A stretch of DNA of 64,000 bases from an uncultured Collinsella sp. (GTDB lineage Bacteria; Actinomycetota; Coriobacteriia; Coriobacteriales; Coriobacteriaceae), in assembly GCA_902494245.1 (NCBI GenBank), contig CABUSR010000001.1, forward strand, positions 19,755 through 83,754, written 5' to 3'. The translations under genes and the position numbers were made by a program. The notes beneath the pieces were generated by a model. The model was not told the DNA's origin and did no database searches. It saw nothing but the letters and a program-made list of their open reading frames with translations. Of this stretch, positions 34,300 to 42,700 are shown in pieces (position 1 is the first letter of the stretch; each line of letters opens with the position of its first letter).

Positions 34300-36600
34300 A
34301 TGTTCGCTGCCGCCATCTCGCTCGTCGGTCTTGCGGCGACCGTCTACCTTGTCTTGCGCGAGGCCAAGGCCATTCGCGCTCAGTCGGGCACCGTTGCCAA
34401 AAGCGCTCTTGGGTGGAGCATCGCCTTCGGCCTGTTCCAGGTCTTTTTGACTATTTGGGGCGCCGTGGGCCTCGTCGCTCAAAACGAGCCGCTCGCCTTT
34501 GTGATGCTCATCCTGACCAACGCCATCCTCACCGGCTGCGCTTGGGCCAGCATCGCACGCGACCGCATCGCCCCGCGCGTCTTTGCGTTCGCCGCGCCCG
34601 ACGCCCCCGCCCCCACCGGCAAGCTCGCCCGCCTGCGCGGCGCCTTTGTGGGCAAACCGCTCGTCGCCGCCGTCCTGTGCCTGCTGCTCGCCGGCGTCTT
34701 TGCGCTGCTGGGCATGGAGGTCTCGTCCAACCACGACTTTACTTGGGTCTACCCCCTATGCATCCTGCTCGAGTGGGCCATCATCACCACGCTCATGGTC
34801 GGCCTGTTCTTCCTGTTCCAGCGCCACGGCGCAGCTTCCGCGGTCCTGGCCTTTGCCCTCTTTGTCCTGGGCATTGCCGAGTTCTTCGTCATCACGTTTA
34901 AATCCATGCCCATCCAGCCGGGAGACCTTTCGGCCATCTCCACCGCCGCCGCGGTCGCCGGCACCGGCTACACCTTCTCGATCTCGCTGTTCTGCGTGCT
35001 GTCCATGGGCTTTACCGCCATCGCCATGCTGCTGTGCGAGTACGCCGGCCTGGTAGCACCGCACCGTCAGAAGGGTGCCGCCAACGCCAAGCGTATGCTG
35101 CTCACCAACCTGCTCGTCGCCGTGCTGTGCCTGGGCGGTGTGACCGCACACGTCACGCTTATCGACTACTACAACACCCTCGGCATCACCGTCTACACCT
35201 GGCGCCCGCTCGAGAGCTACTGGCGCGAGGGCTACCTGCCTGCCTTTATTAGTGCGGCGCAGTCCATCAAGCCGCCCAAACCCGCCGACTACTCCGTCGA
35301 CGATGCCAAGGCCACGCTCAAAAAGTACGCCAAGGCCTACGACAAGTCCGACGCGGCCAAGAGCGACGAGCGCGCCGCCGCAAAGGAGCAGTTCGACAGC
35401 GAGAAGCCCACGGTCATCGCCATCATGAACGAGACCTTCTCGGATCTGTCGATCTACCAGAACATGCGCGCCGGCTACGAGGGCCCGCAGTACTTTAAGA
35501 GCCTGTCCAACTGCCTCAGCCGCGGCAAGCTCTACGTGAGCGCCTACGGCGGCGGCACCGCCAATACCGAGTTTGAGTTTATGACCGGCAACTCCATGGC
35601 CAACCTGGGCTCGGGTGTGTACCCCTACACCATCTACAACATGGAAACGACCGGGAATCTGGCAGAGCAGTTCAAGTCGCTCGGATATTCCACCACGGCC
35701 ATGCACCCCAACCACGCGACCAACTGGAACCGCGAGAACGTCTACAAGGACTTTGGCTTTGACCAGTTCCTGTCCATCAACGACTTCCAGGGAGCCGACA
35801 CCCTGCGCGGCATGGTGACCGACCAGGCTACCTACGACAAGATTCTCGAGTTGCTCGACCAGAACGCCGATCCGCAGTTTATCTTCGACGTGACCATGCA
35901 GAACCACTCGGGCTACGACACGGGCCTGCTGCCGGTCGACAAGCAGATGCATCTCAACATCGACACAACCGACCTGGACGCCAAGACCGTTGAGGACGGC
36001 ACGCTGTCCGATGTCGACGAGTACGTCTCGTGCATCGAGCAGTCCGACCAGGCGCTTCGTTACTTCCTCAACGCCCTGAGCAAACTCGATCGCAAGGTGG
36101 TCGTGGTGTTCTGGGGCGACCACCAGCCGTTCTTCCCGTCCAAGTTCAACGACAAGTGGTTTACCGACGAGGACGATGCCACCCACCAGGAGCGCTTGTG
36201 GCAGACCGACTACATCATCTGGGCCAACTACGACGTTGCCGGCTGCGACCAGACAAGCGAGGTCGACGACCTGTCCACTAACTACCTGTCTACCCAGCTG
36301 ATGCAGCTGATCGGCGCACCGCTGACCGACTACCAGAAAGCGCACATGACGCTGCGTAAGTCGCTGCCCGCTATCAACTCCGTGGGCTACGAGGACGCCA
36401 GCCTGCGCTGGGCGCTCTCCTCCAACGTCACCGGTGACGACGCTGCTGCCGCAGCCGCCACCAAAGCGCGCGAGGATTACGCCAAGATGCAATACTACGA
36501 GATGTTCCGCGACGGCAAGAACGTGTACACCGAGCACTTCCAGACCGAGGCCAACGAGACCGACCCCAACCTGGCGCCGGGTACGACCAAGATTAAGTAG
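34300..36600 (+). CDS. LtaS-like alkaline-phosphatase-superfamily membrane enzyme
   Basis: A 766-residue protein with eight or so N-terminal membrane helices (to residue ~285) and an external sulfatase-fold domain. Catalytic motifs of lipoteichoic acid synthase and phosphoglycerol transferases are present: MNETFSDLS (metal-binding Glu), GGTANTEFEFMTGNS with the nucleophilic Thr, HPNHATNWNR, and VVFWGDHQPF (metal-binding Asp-His). It should transfer phosphoglycerol or a similar group from a lipid donor to a surface polymer or glycolipid. ATG 34300 has GAGGAG seven bases upstream. Monocistronic; its 3' end is followed by the hairpin at 36628-36757. Confidence 0.88.
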   Translation: MFAAAISLVGLAATVYLVLREAKAIRAQSGTVAKSALGWSIAFGLFQVFLTIWGAVGLVAQNEPLAFVMLILTNAILTGCAWASIARDRIAPRVFAFAAPDAPAPTGKLARLRGAFVGKPLVAAVLCLLLAGVFALLGMEVSSNHDFTWVYPLCILLEWAIITTLMVGLFFLFQRHGAASAVLAFALFVLGIAEFFVITFKSMPIQPGDLSAISTAAAVAGTGYTFSISLFCVLSMGFTAIAMLLCEYAGLVAPHRQKGAANAKRMLLTNLLVAVLCLGGVTAHVTLIDYYNTLGITVYTWRPLESYWREGYLPAFISAAQSIKPPKPADYSVDDAKATLKKYAKAYDKSDAAKSDERAAAKEQFDSEKPTVIAIMNETFSDLSIYQNMRAGYEGPQYFKSLSNCLSRGKLYVSAYGGGTANTEFEFMTGNSMANLGSGVYPYTIYNMETTGNLAEQFKSLGYSTTAMHPNHATNWNRENVYKDFGFDQFLSINDFQGADTLRGMVTDQATYDKILELLDQNADPQFIFDVTMQNHSGYDTGLLPVDKQMHLNIDTTDLDAKTVEDGTLSDVDEYVSCIEQSDQALRYFLNALSKLDRKVVVVFWGDHQPFFPSKFNDKWFTDEDDATHQERLWQTDYIIWANYDVAGCDQTSEVDDLSTNYLSTQLMQLIGAPLTDYQKAHMTLRKSLPAINSVGYEDASLRWALSSNVTGDDAAAAAATKAREDYAKMQYYEMFRDGKNVYTEHFQTEANETDPNLAPGTTKIK

Positions 36601-36627
36601 CTGCTAGCTGCTGAGCCACAACTGAAA

Positions 36628-36757
36628 CGTCTGTCCAGGCGGAGGCATATAAGGTTCCCTGCTCGGACAGTCCTGCGCAAGACGAAGGCCACATTAAGTG
36701 GCCTTCTTTGCGTGCGGAACTCGCGATGAACCTTATATGCCTCCGCCTGGACAGACG
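36628..36757 (+). repeat. Long hairpin with 29-bp perfect arms and shared loop (E3)
   Basis: Arms at 36628-36656 and 36729-36757 pair perfectly (29 of 29). The 72-base loop, running from CCCTGCTC to CTCGCGATG, contains an inner terminator-like hairpin GAAGGCCAC/GTGGCCTTC. The loop is nearly identical to that of the inverted element at 41867-41995, whose arms have a different sequence but equal length. A degenerate further copy of the loop centre (GAAGGCCACGTTATGTGGCC) lies at about 36813-36845. Bounds one side of the surface protein cassette. Confidence 0.85.
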
Positions 36758-36842
36758 CCCTGATGTTGGGGCGTGGCTTGTCTTGGGTGTATCGCCGAAC
36801 ATATATAAGTTGAAGGCCACGTTATGTGGCCTTCTTTGTTTG

Positions 36843-37076
36843 CGGAAAGTGTGTCCCGGAATTCTTGTCTGGAATGGGATGCAGTTTCCGCTTGGGACCC
36901 GATTGGGAAAGTGTGTCCCACTATTCAGCTGGATTCCGGGATGTATTTTCCGGTTGAGGCTCGTTGGGAAAGTGCGTCCCACTTTGGGGGCTGATTCTGG
37001 GACGTGGTTTCCGGTTGGCTCTCATTGGGAAAGTTCATCCCATTTCTCGGCCTAATTATGGGACGCAGTTTCCGCT
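36843..37076 (+). repeat. Array of four 61-bp hairpin units (array 1)
   Basis: Units begin at about 36844, 36905, 36966 and 37027. Each holds GGAAAGTGYGTCCCA, about 18 variable bases, then the inverse TGGGAYGYAKTTTCC and a short linker ending in CATT or similar. Each unit can fold into a ~15-bp hairpin. The second array of the same family is at 41358-41815, on the other side of the surface protein gene, and units 3 and 4 of the two arrays match even in their variable parts. Confidence 0.85.
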
Positions 37077-37147
37077 TGCGGAGTCTCCACTCAACAGAAA
37101 ACCCGGGTGGCCTGTTTTTTTGGGTTGTCGATATGTTCGACTGGCTA

Positions 37148-40100
37148 CTAGTGGGTCTTGCGGCGCTTGATCAGCATGATGAGGGCTATCACTACGAGCG
37201 TTGCTCCCGCTGCTGCTGCGGTGGCGACTAGGGCGAATGTTTGGTCACCGGTGTTTGCGAGGTTCTTCGCTGTGGTCGTAGTCTTGACCTTGGTGTCGGT
37301 CTTAGCTCCGTTGTCGGACTTGGGCTTGTCCGGGTTCGTCGGGGTCTCAGGAGTCTCGGGGTCCTTTGAGCCTTCGGAATCGGTTGGGCCGGCGGTGTTT
37401 ACCAGCGTATGGTCCAGGAACTTCTTGGCGCCCGCACTTGCCTGTGAGAACAGGCGGCGCGTGCGGATCGGGGTGGCGTTCACCGTTGTGGGCGCCGTCT
37501 CCTCGGCCTCGATATTCACGAGCGTCGTGCCGGTGTCGAGGCCCACGTCGTTGTATCCCACGTGGCAGTAATACTGCGCACCGTCATCGTCTGCGGTCAG
37601 GTCAATCTCGAGCTTTGAGGCCGTTCCAGCCGCGAGGTTGCCATCGGCACCCACGAGCTTAAACTCTGTCTCGCCGCGGCCCTTGCGGTACCACATATAG
37701 GTCGGTGCCAGCCCTGTTTCGCTATCGTCGGCACCGAGTTGCTTCACATGGCCAATCGCCGAGAGCGTCAGGTGACTTCCCGCCGTGCGCTCAACCGAAG
37801 AGTCGCATCCAAGATCCGACCCCTCCGCAGCATCCGCCGCAGGTCCGCTCACGGTCATCGTCATGCCATCGGGCATGGTCTTGACCGTGATGATTGCCGA
37901 GCGAATACCTGTTTCGGTCGTGGATCCATTCTTAACGGCGGCGATGGCGAATCGATACTCCGTATTGGGCTGCAGCCCATCCCACTTGAGCGAGGTCTGC
38001 GTGTTGTCGGCAATCTTCCAGCTATTGACGACCGCATCCGCCGCATTGCTCTGCAGCATGCCCACGCCGTAGCTAAAGCCACTCTTGTTTGCGAGTACAT
38101 CGTCCCAGCTAAACGTAACGCTGGTCGAATCGACGGCGTTTGCCGTAAAGCCCGTCACGGCCGGCGCGTCGGGCATCTCGACGTCCTTAACGTCATAGCC
38201 CACGATCCAGAACTGGTCGGTGTCCTTGGTGCCGAGCTTGTCGCCCGAGTCTGCCTCGAACTTGTCGACATCCACCGCGTTGACGCCCAGACGCCACACA
38301 AAACCGTACTTGCCCTGCGCGACCTCGGGCAGGTTGTCGACGGTGCCGCCGTATTCGGTCGATTCACTCGAGGAGTTACCCGTAGTAAAGCCGGCGTTGG
38401 CACCAAAGCACAGGCCGCCAAACAACTCGTGCTTTGCGAGCTTCGCGCCCATGACAACGCTGCCGTTCAGCGTCAAGCCGAGCTCGAGCTCCTGCTCCTT
38501 GCCCTCCTCGACTTCGATGGTCTGCTCAATGCTCGCCCCCGACTGCGCGGCGGCGCCGTTAAACCCATCGTGCGTGTAGGCGCGCGTTACGCCAGGCTTG
38601 CCCAGGCCAAAGGAATCCCCAACGGGAGTCTCGCCGTTGAGCGTCGTTTGATAGGTTCCGGGTTCTCCCGACCGGTTGGTCAAAAAGTAGCTGAGCGGCG
38701 TCATATTGTGCTGTTTGGCAATGCGGTCATAGGCCTCGACATTAACGACCGAGGTCTGCGCGCCGAGCGACACGGGCGCCGCCATCACGCCCTTGCCACC
38801 AGTTTCCTCATTTTCGATCTCATACTCGTAATAGACCATCGGAATCGTGTAGAGCACGGCCTTGTCACCCTCGCCGGCATGCGACTCATAGCTTACGCTT
38901 GCGCTGACCGTGCGCTCGCTCCGGTAGTCATAGCATCCCTCGGCGGCAAAATCGACTGAAGCATTCATCGCGACCAGGGGCGGACCGGTCTGCACCTCGA
39001 CGGCAACGCCCAACTCGGCGCCAATGGTATAGCCCTGGGATGTCCCCGTGCCCTTTTCCTCTCCGTATGACGTGCCGCCCAACACCAGATAGCCGTATGC
39101 CTGCTCCAGATCCTCAACATAGGGCGCATCCTGCAGCACGGCAAGCACGCGCGGGTTGGTATAGACCTTGTAGCGGTCCTTGTACGTGATCTTGACGCTG
39201 TCGTTGTCGACATCGGGCAGCGCGAGCGAGATAAATGTGCCGTAGGTAGTGCCGCGACGGTTGCTCTCGCTAATCACCTGCTCCTCGCCGCGGCGCACCT
39301 TTCCGTTCTCGTCGAGCGAAAAATGCGAGGCGGTCATCCAATAGTAGTCATCGTTCTTGCGCAGGTCCTCGTCGCGGTGCTTGCCCACCACGGCGATAAA
39401 GCTCTCGTTATAGCGGTCCGAACCCGAGACGCTGCCCGCCTTGACGTCGCTGATCCACACCTGCTCTATACCCTTGTGGTCATGCTTGTTGCTGCTGTTG
39501 TATTGCTGACCGCTCATGCTCATGGTTCCGACCATGGACCCCAAGCCCTGAGCCCCGCTCTGTGCCGTGTTGCAGGCAAAGTCGCGGAACACATCGCCGC
39601 CCACGAGCACCTCGTCGACCGCCAGCTGCTCGGACAGGCCGTCAAGGTTGGCAGTGGCAAGGGCAATAGGCGCCAAGGTGCACGGATAGCGCTTATCCTG
39701 AGCGCTATCCTTCCATGCGCTGTTGGGCACATGCATCAGCCCATAGGAGGCGAGGAGCCCGTCTCTGTATTCCTTGCAATCGGAAAGCTTGAACTCGCCA
39801 GACTCCGAGTCAAAATACGCGTAGCGGTACAGCGCGCCGTACAGCCCCTTGCTGCCGTCAGAAGCGCCGTAATCAAAAGCGCTGCGTTGCCAGTCATAGC
39901 CCGCAAGAATAAGGCCCGTGACGGTTTCACCCGTCTTCTTTCCTTCTTCATCGTAGGCGGCAAACGTGCCGAACGTCGCATTCGCAGCGACCATGGTCTT
40001 GCCGTTCGCGGAGAGGGAGATTGCGCCCGCGTCGCCCAGAGCATCGACATGGACGAGCGCACCCTTGGATGCATCCCACGAAAACAGCTCGCAATGCGTC

Positions 40101-41236
40101 GACTTATCAATATTCTTCTTGCCGTAGGGTGCCGAGACCACGATGGCGAGGTCATCGCAAAAATCGCGATCGAGGTCGCCGGCCGCTAGCGAAACGACAG
40201 GAGCTGACTGAAGCTGCGTCCAGGAGTCGTTCCCGCCCTTGTTGTGCGTGGTGTAGTCCGCGGCGTTACCGGCATCGATCTTGACGACGCTTTGCTTCCA
40301 GTTGCCGCCCTCCAAGTCATACATGTCGACTACAGCCTTGCGCACGCCGTTCTCGTCGACATAGCAGCCCGCGTAGACAAAAAGCTCGTCGACGCCGTCG
40401 CCATCGACATCGCCCGCCTCGACATCAAAGACGGCGTCGTGCTCTTGCAGGTAACCGGCATCCAGGTACTTAAAACGGCCTTCGTACATCATATTAGTGT
40501 TGACCGTCACCGGCAGGTGTGTGTCGAGAGTGCGCGTACGCCCGTTGCTAAACGAGTAGAGGACCAGCTCAACCTTTCCGGCGTATGACTTGCCGTCAAT
40601 CGTCGTGGAGGAACTGTCGCCGTAGGCACGGAGCTCGGCAACGCGGCTCTTTTTGCCCGTGCTGGCGTCGCTGCAGAACTCAACACTCGTGGCGTGAATG
40701 CCCGAGAAACCGTTGTTGTCGTTGGCGAGTACTGTTGAGGACTCATTGTTGCTTAGGTACGACCAGGTGCCGCCACCGTAGTCGCTATGCTTGTAGAGAT
40801 CGCTGTTCGTATCGAAGTTGTTGACGTTTTGCCAGAACTTTGCGGCGCCCCACACACTTCCATAGCCATCGGTGAGTTTGCTGCTGCCGCCAATGTCACC
40901 GCGCTCGACGTTCTCGAGCTTGTCGCGCAGAGTGTAGCGATTGCCATGGCTACCGTTAGCTGCCATATAGACCTCGCTGCGCGTGGCAAACGTCGTGGGG
41001 GTATCAGTGGAATAGGGGCCAACGGTATCGGCCGGAATGTCCTCGCTCGTGCCCAGACCCAGGGCTTGATAATCCTGCTCGGCCATATCGGTGATTGCGG
41101 GCGCGTCTGCCGCCTGGGCAACCTGGGGCGTGGCCGTGAAGCAGGCGACGCTCGTGGCGATCAACGCAGCAAGCGCCGCCGTCCCAACAAGCGGGATTTT
41201 CGACAGCCTACGGATACGGGGGTGTGGAACGTACAT
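37148..41236 (-). CDS. Large wall-anchored surface protein with FG-GAP-like repeats and LANTG signal
   Basis: A 1362-residue secreted protein. The signal peptide ends near residue 40 (VAQAADAP). Asp-rich FG-GAP/VCBS-like motifs occur at ~275 (GDVDGDGVDELFVYAG), ~350 (GDLDRDFCDDLAIVV) and ~670 (LPDVDNDSVKITY), suggesting a calcium-binding beta-propeller. A large middle region (~720-1020) of unknown fold follows. A fibronectin type III domain is at ~1050-1145 (NAVDSTSVTFSWDDV, LQPNTEYRFAIAAV), then an Ig-like segment, a Pro/Glu/Thr-rich spacer and the sortase signal LANTG, a hydrophobic stretch and RRKTH. LAxTG is the motif used by class E sortases. ATG 41236 follows GAGG; an upstream ATG at 41272 has no site. 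Flanked by homologous repeat arrays. Confidence 0.85.
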   Translation of the reverse strand: MYVPHPRIRRLSKIPLVGTAALAALIATSVACFTATPQVAQAADAPAITDMAEQDYQALGLGTSEDIPADTVGPYSTDTPTTFATRSEVYMAANGSHGNRYTLRDKLENVERGDIGGSSKLTDGYGSVWGAAKFWQNVNNFDTNSDLYKHSDYGGGTWSYLSNNESSTVLANDNNGFSGIHATSVEFCSDASTGKKSRVAELRAYGDSSSTTIDGKSYAGKVELVLYSFSNGRTRTLDTHLPVTVNTNMMYEGRFKYLDAGYLQEHDAVFDVEAGDVDGDGVDELFVYAGCYVDENGVRKAVVDMYDLEGGNWKQSVVKIDAGNAADYTTHNKGGNDSWTQLQSAPVVSLAAGDLDRDFCDDLAIVVSAPYGKKNIDKSTHCELFSWDASKGALVHVDALGDAGAISLSANGKTMVAANATFGTFAAYDEEGKKTGETVTGLILAGYDWQRSAFDYGASDGSKGLYGALYRYAYFDSESGEFKLSDCKEYRDGLLASYGLMHVPNSAWKDSAQDKRYPCTLAPIALATANLDGLSEQLAVDEVLVGGDVFRDFACNTAQSGAQGLGSMVGTMSMSGQQYNSSNKHDHKGIEQVWISDVKAGSVSGSDRYNESFIAVVGKHRDEDLRKNDDYYWMTASHFSLDENGKVRRGEEQVISESNRRGTTYGTFISLALPDVDNDSVKITYKDRYKVYTNPRVLAVLQDAPYVEDLEQAYGYLVLGGTSYGEEKGTGTSQGYTIGAELGVAVEVQTGPPLVAMNASVDFAAEGCYDYRSERTVSASVSYESHAGEGDKAVLYTIPMVYYEYEIENEETGGKGVMAAPVSLGAQTSVVNVEAYDRIAKQHNMTPLSYFLTNRSGEPGTYQTTLNGETPVGDSFGLGKPGVTRAYTHDGFNGAAAQSGASIEQTIEVEEGKEQELELGLTLNGSVVMGAKLAKHELFGGLCFGANAGFTTGNSSSESTEYGGTVDNLPEVAQGKYGFVWRLGVNAVDVDKFEADSGDKLGTKDTDQFWIVGYDVKDVEMPDAPAVTGFTANAVDSTSVTFSWDDVLANKSGFSYGVGMLQSNAADAVVNSWKIADNTQTSLKWDGLQPNTEYRFAIAAVKNGSTTETGIRSAIITVKTMPDGMTMTVSGPAADAAEGSDLGCDSSVERTAGSHLTLSAIGHVKQLGADDSETGLAPTYMWYRKGRGETEFKLVGADGNLAAGTASKLEIDLTADDDGAQYYCHVGYNDVGLDTGTTLVNIEAEETAPTTVNATPIRTRRLFSQASAGAKKFLDHTLVNTAGPTDSEGSKDPETPETPTNPDKPKSDNGAKTDTKVKTTTTAKNLANTGDQTFALVATAAAAGATLVVIALIMLIKRRKTH

Positions 41237-41305
41237 GAGGGACCTCGCTTTATTCGAGTGGAGTGGACTCATTTTTACAAATGATACGTCCGATGCCCGA
41301 TATCA

Positions 41306-41340
41306 CGTGTCTCATTTTCGCCAACGGCGTGTCTCATTTT
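41306..41340 (-). promoter_or_regulatory. Tandem 13-bp repeats upstream of the surface protein gene
   Basis: AAAATGAGACACG occurs twice on the minus strand (41328-41340 and 41306-41318), 22 bases apart, i.e. two turns of the helix, 70-100 bases upstream of the start codon. This arrangement is typical of a dimeric regulator binding site. The regulator is not identified; an insertion-sequence end with subterminal repeats is an alternative. Confidence 0.5.
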
Positions 41341-41357
41341 TGAGAATCCGAGATGCC

Positions 41358-41815
41358 GCGGAAATCTTATCCCAGCTCAAAGGCCATTTCTGGGATGTAT
41401 TTTCCGTCGAGTGCCTCATCGGGAAACTGCATCCCATTTCAAGCGTCGATTCCGGGATGCATTTTCCCCTTAGACCCTCAACCGGAAACCGCATCCCACT
41501 TTGAGCGCAAATTCCGGGACGCATTTTCCGCTTGAGCCTCATTGGGAAACGGCGTCCCACTTTGAGGGCTGATTGTGGGATGCATTTTCCGGTTTTGCTC
41601 TCATTGGGAAAATGCATCCCGTTTCTTGACCGAATAATGGGACGCAATTTCCCGTTGGAGCGCCTTTGGGAAAGTGTGTCCCGCTTCGACCGCCCAGAGT
41701 GGGATGCACTTTCCGCAAAGCACCTCAACGGGAAACTACGTCCCATTCCAAAGGCAAATTCCGGGACGCATTTTTCGAAAGCCTGCCCATCCGGAAAGCC
41801 CGTCCCACTTTGGAC
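41358..41815 (+). repeat. Array of eight 61-63-bp hairpin units (array 2)
   Basis: Units begin near 41359, 41421, 41484, 41544, 41606, 41668, 41730 and 41793; the last is partial. Each unit has GGGAAAYTGCATCCCA, ~18 variable bases and the inverse TGGGATGCATTTTCC. Variation within the paired parts is mostly matched on both arms. Units in the middle align in order with array 1. No ORF, and spacers are similar to each other, so it is not a CRISPR. Confidence 0.85.
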
Positions 41816-41866
41816 GCATCCGGGCACGGAACCATCGACCTATCAGGCCTACCATCAATAAAGAGG

Positions 41867-41995
41867 CGTCCTCCCGGACGGCGGGGCACGAAGTTCATCG
41901 CGAGTTCCGCACGCAAAGAAGGCCACTTAATGTGGCCTTCGTCTTGCGCAGGACTGTAGAGCAGGGAACTTCGTGCCCCGACGCCCGGGAGGACG
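41867..41995 (-). repeat. Long hairpin with 29-bp arms and shared loop (E4)
   Basis: Arms 41867-41895 and 41967-41995 pair at 27 of 29 positions. Read on the minus strand its 71-base loop matches the loop of E3 in all but about two positions, while about 12 of 29 stem positions differ from E3 with nearly all changes matched on the other arm. It is downstream of the flavodoxin-like gene on the minus strand and closes the surface protein cassette. Confidence 0.85.
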
Positions 41996-42037
41996 TTTCA
42001 TTTAGAAAGATGGACCGACCGCCGTCAGCGATGGGAG

Positions 42038-42589
42038 CTACTCCCCCAGCACGGCCTTTTTGGCGGCTGCAGCCATGTTGTCCAGATCTTCCTTGGTGGG
42101 ATGGTCCTTCGCGGCAACCCAGTTGTCGAGCAGCATCTTAAATCGGGCGTTTTCGGGATCCTGCTCAAGCATTGCCTCGTAGCGCTGCTTGACGGCGGGA
42201 CCCATCTTGCCTTGGCACATCGCCCAGCCCGCAAGCTCGGCATCGTTGGCCAAATTGGAGGTCACGCGATTGATAATCTGCTGATAATAGCTCTGGTCGG
42301 CGCCAAAACCGCAGGTGCCAAACAGGAAGACGCGCTTACCGTGCAAGGCAGAAAGCAACGTCGCGACCGAAGGCGTGCACGCGCCCTTGTCGCACCAAAA
42401 ACCGACGAGCACCGTGTCGGCCGCGCAGGCGCCCTGCGCCTCGAGCGCAACCTGATCTGCATCCGCATCGTCGCTCAACGCCGCGGCATGGACAAACTCA
42501 ACACCCGCAGCCTGCAGAGCGCGCTTGATCGCGCCCGAAACCATCCTGGTATTACCGCTCTTGCTGTTAACCACCAAAGAGCACGTCAT
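42038..42589 (-). CDS. Flavodoxin family protein
   Basis: A 183-residue protein with the flavodoxin FMN phosphate-binding loop SKSGNTRMV at the N-terminus and later blocks VLVGFWCDKGACTPSVATLLSAL and FLFGTCGFGADQSYYQ. The Cys-containing GFWCDKG and FGTCGFG loops would border the isoalloxazine ring. The C-terminal ~45 residues are a Lys/Ala-rich helical tail. It probably carries electrons for a reductase not encoded nearby. The start could be ATG 42589 or the in-frame GTG 42595; a GAGG lies upstream of both. Confidence 0.85.
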   Translation of the reverse strand: MTCSLVVNSKSGNTRMVSGAIKRALQAAGVEFVHAAALSDDADADQVALEAQGACAADTVLVGFWCDKGACTPSVATLLSALHGKRVFLFGTCGFGADQSYYQQIINRVTSNLANDAELAGWAMCQGKMGPAVKQRYEAMLEQDPENARFKMLLDNWVAAKDHPTKEDLDNMAAAAKKAVLGE

Positions 42590-42700
42590 AGTCACGTTGC
42601 CTCGTTTCCCCCAAAACTAAAGCCACTAATGCAATTTATTAGATGAATATCTTAGTACTAACGACGCAGATGTAAACCATCTGCCGCCAATCGGCAGCCC

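Noticed and set aside
34756..36537. 593-codon frame opposite the LtaS-like gene
   Set aside because: Antisense shadow with Val/Gly/Leu-rich composition; the plus strand holds clear catalytic motifs.
36708..37231. Small frames across array 1
   Set aside because: They arise from translation of the repeat units; there is no start signal and frame is not kept between arrays.
41358..41815. CRISPR array
   Set aside because: The period is regular, but the repeated parts are degenerate hairpin halves and the spacers resemble each other; no cas genes are near.
42038..42589. BilS-type bilirubin-reductase partner
   Set aside because: It is a flavodoxin-like protein, but no bilirubin reductase-like gene is nearby, so the specific role is not supported.
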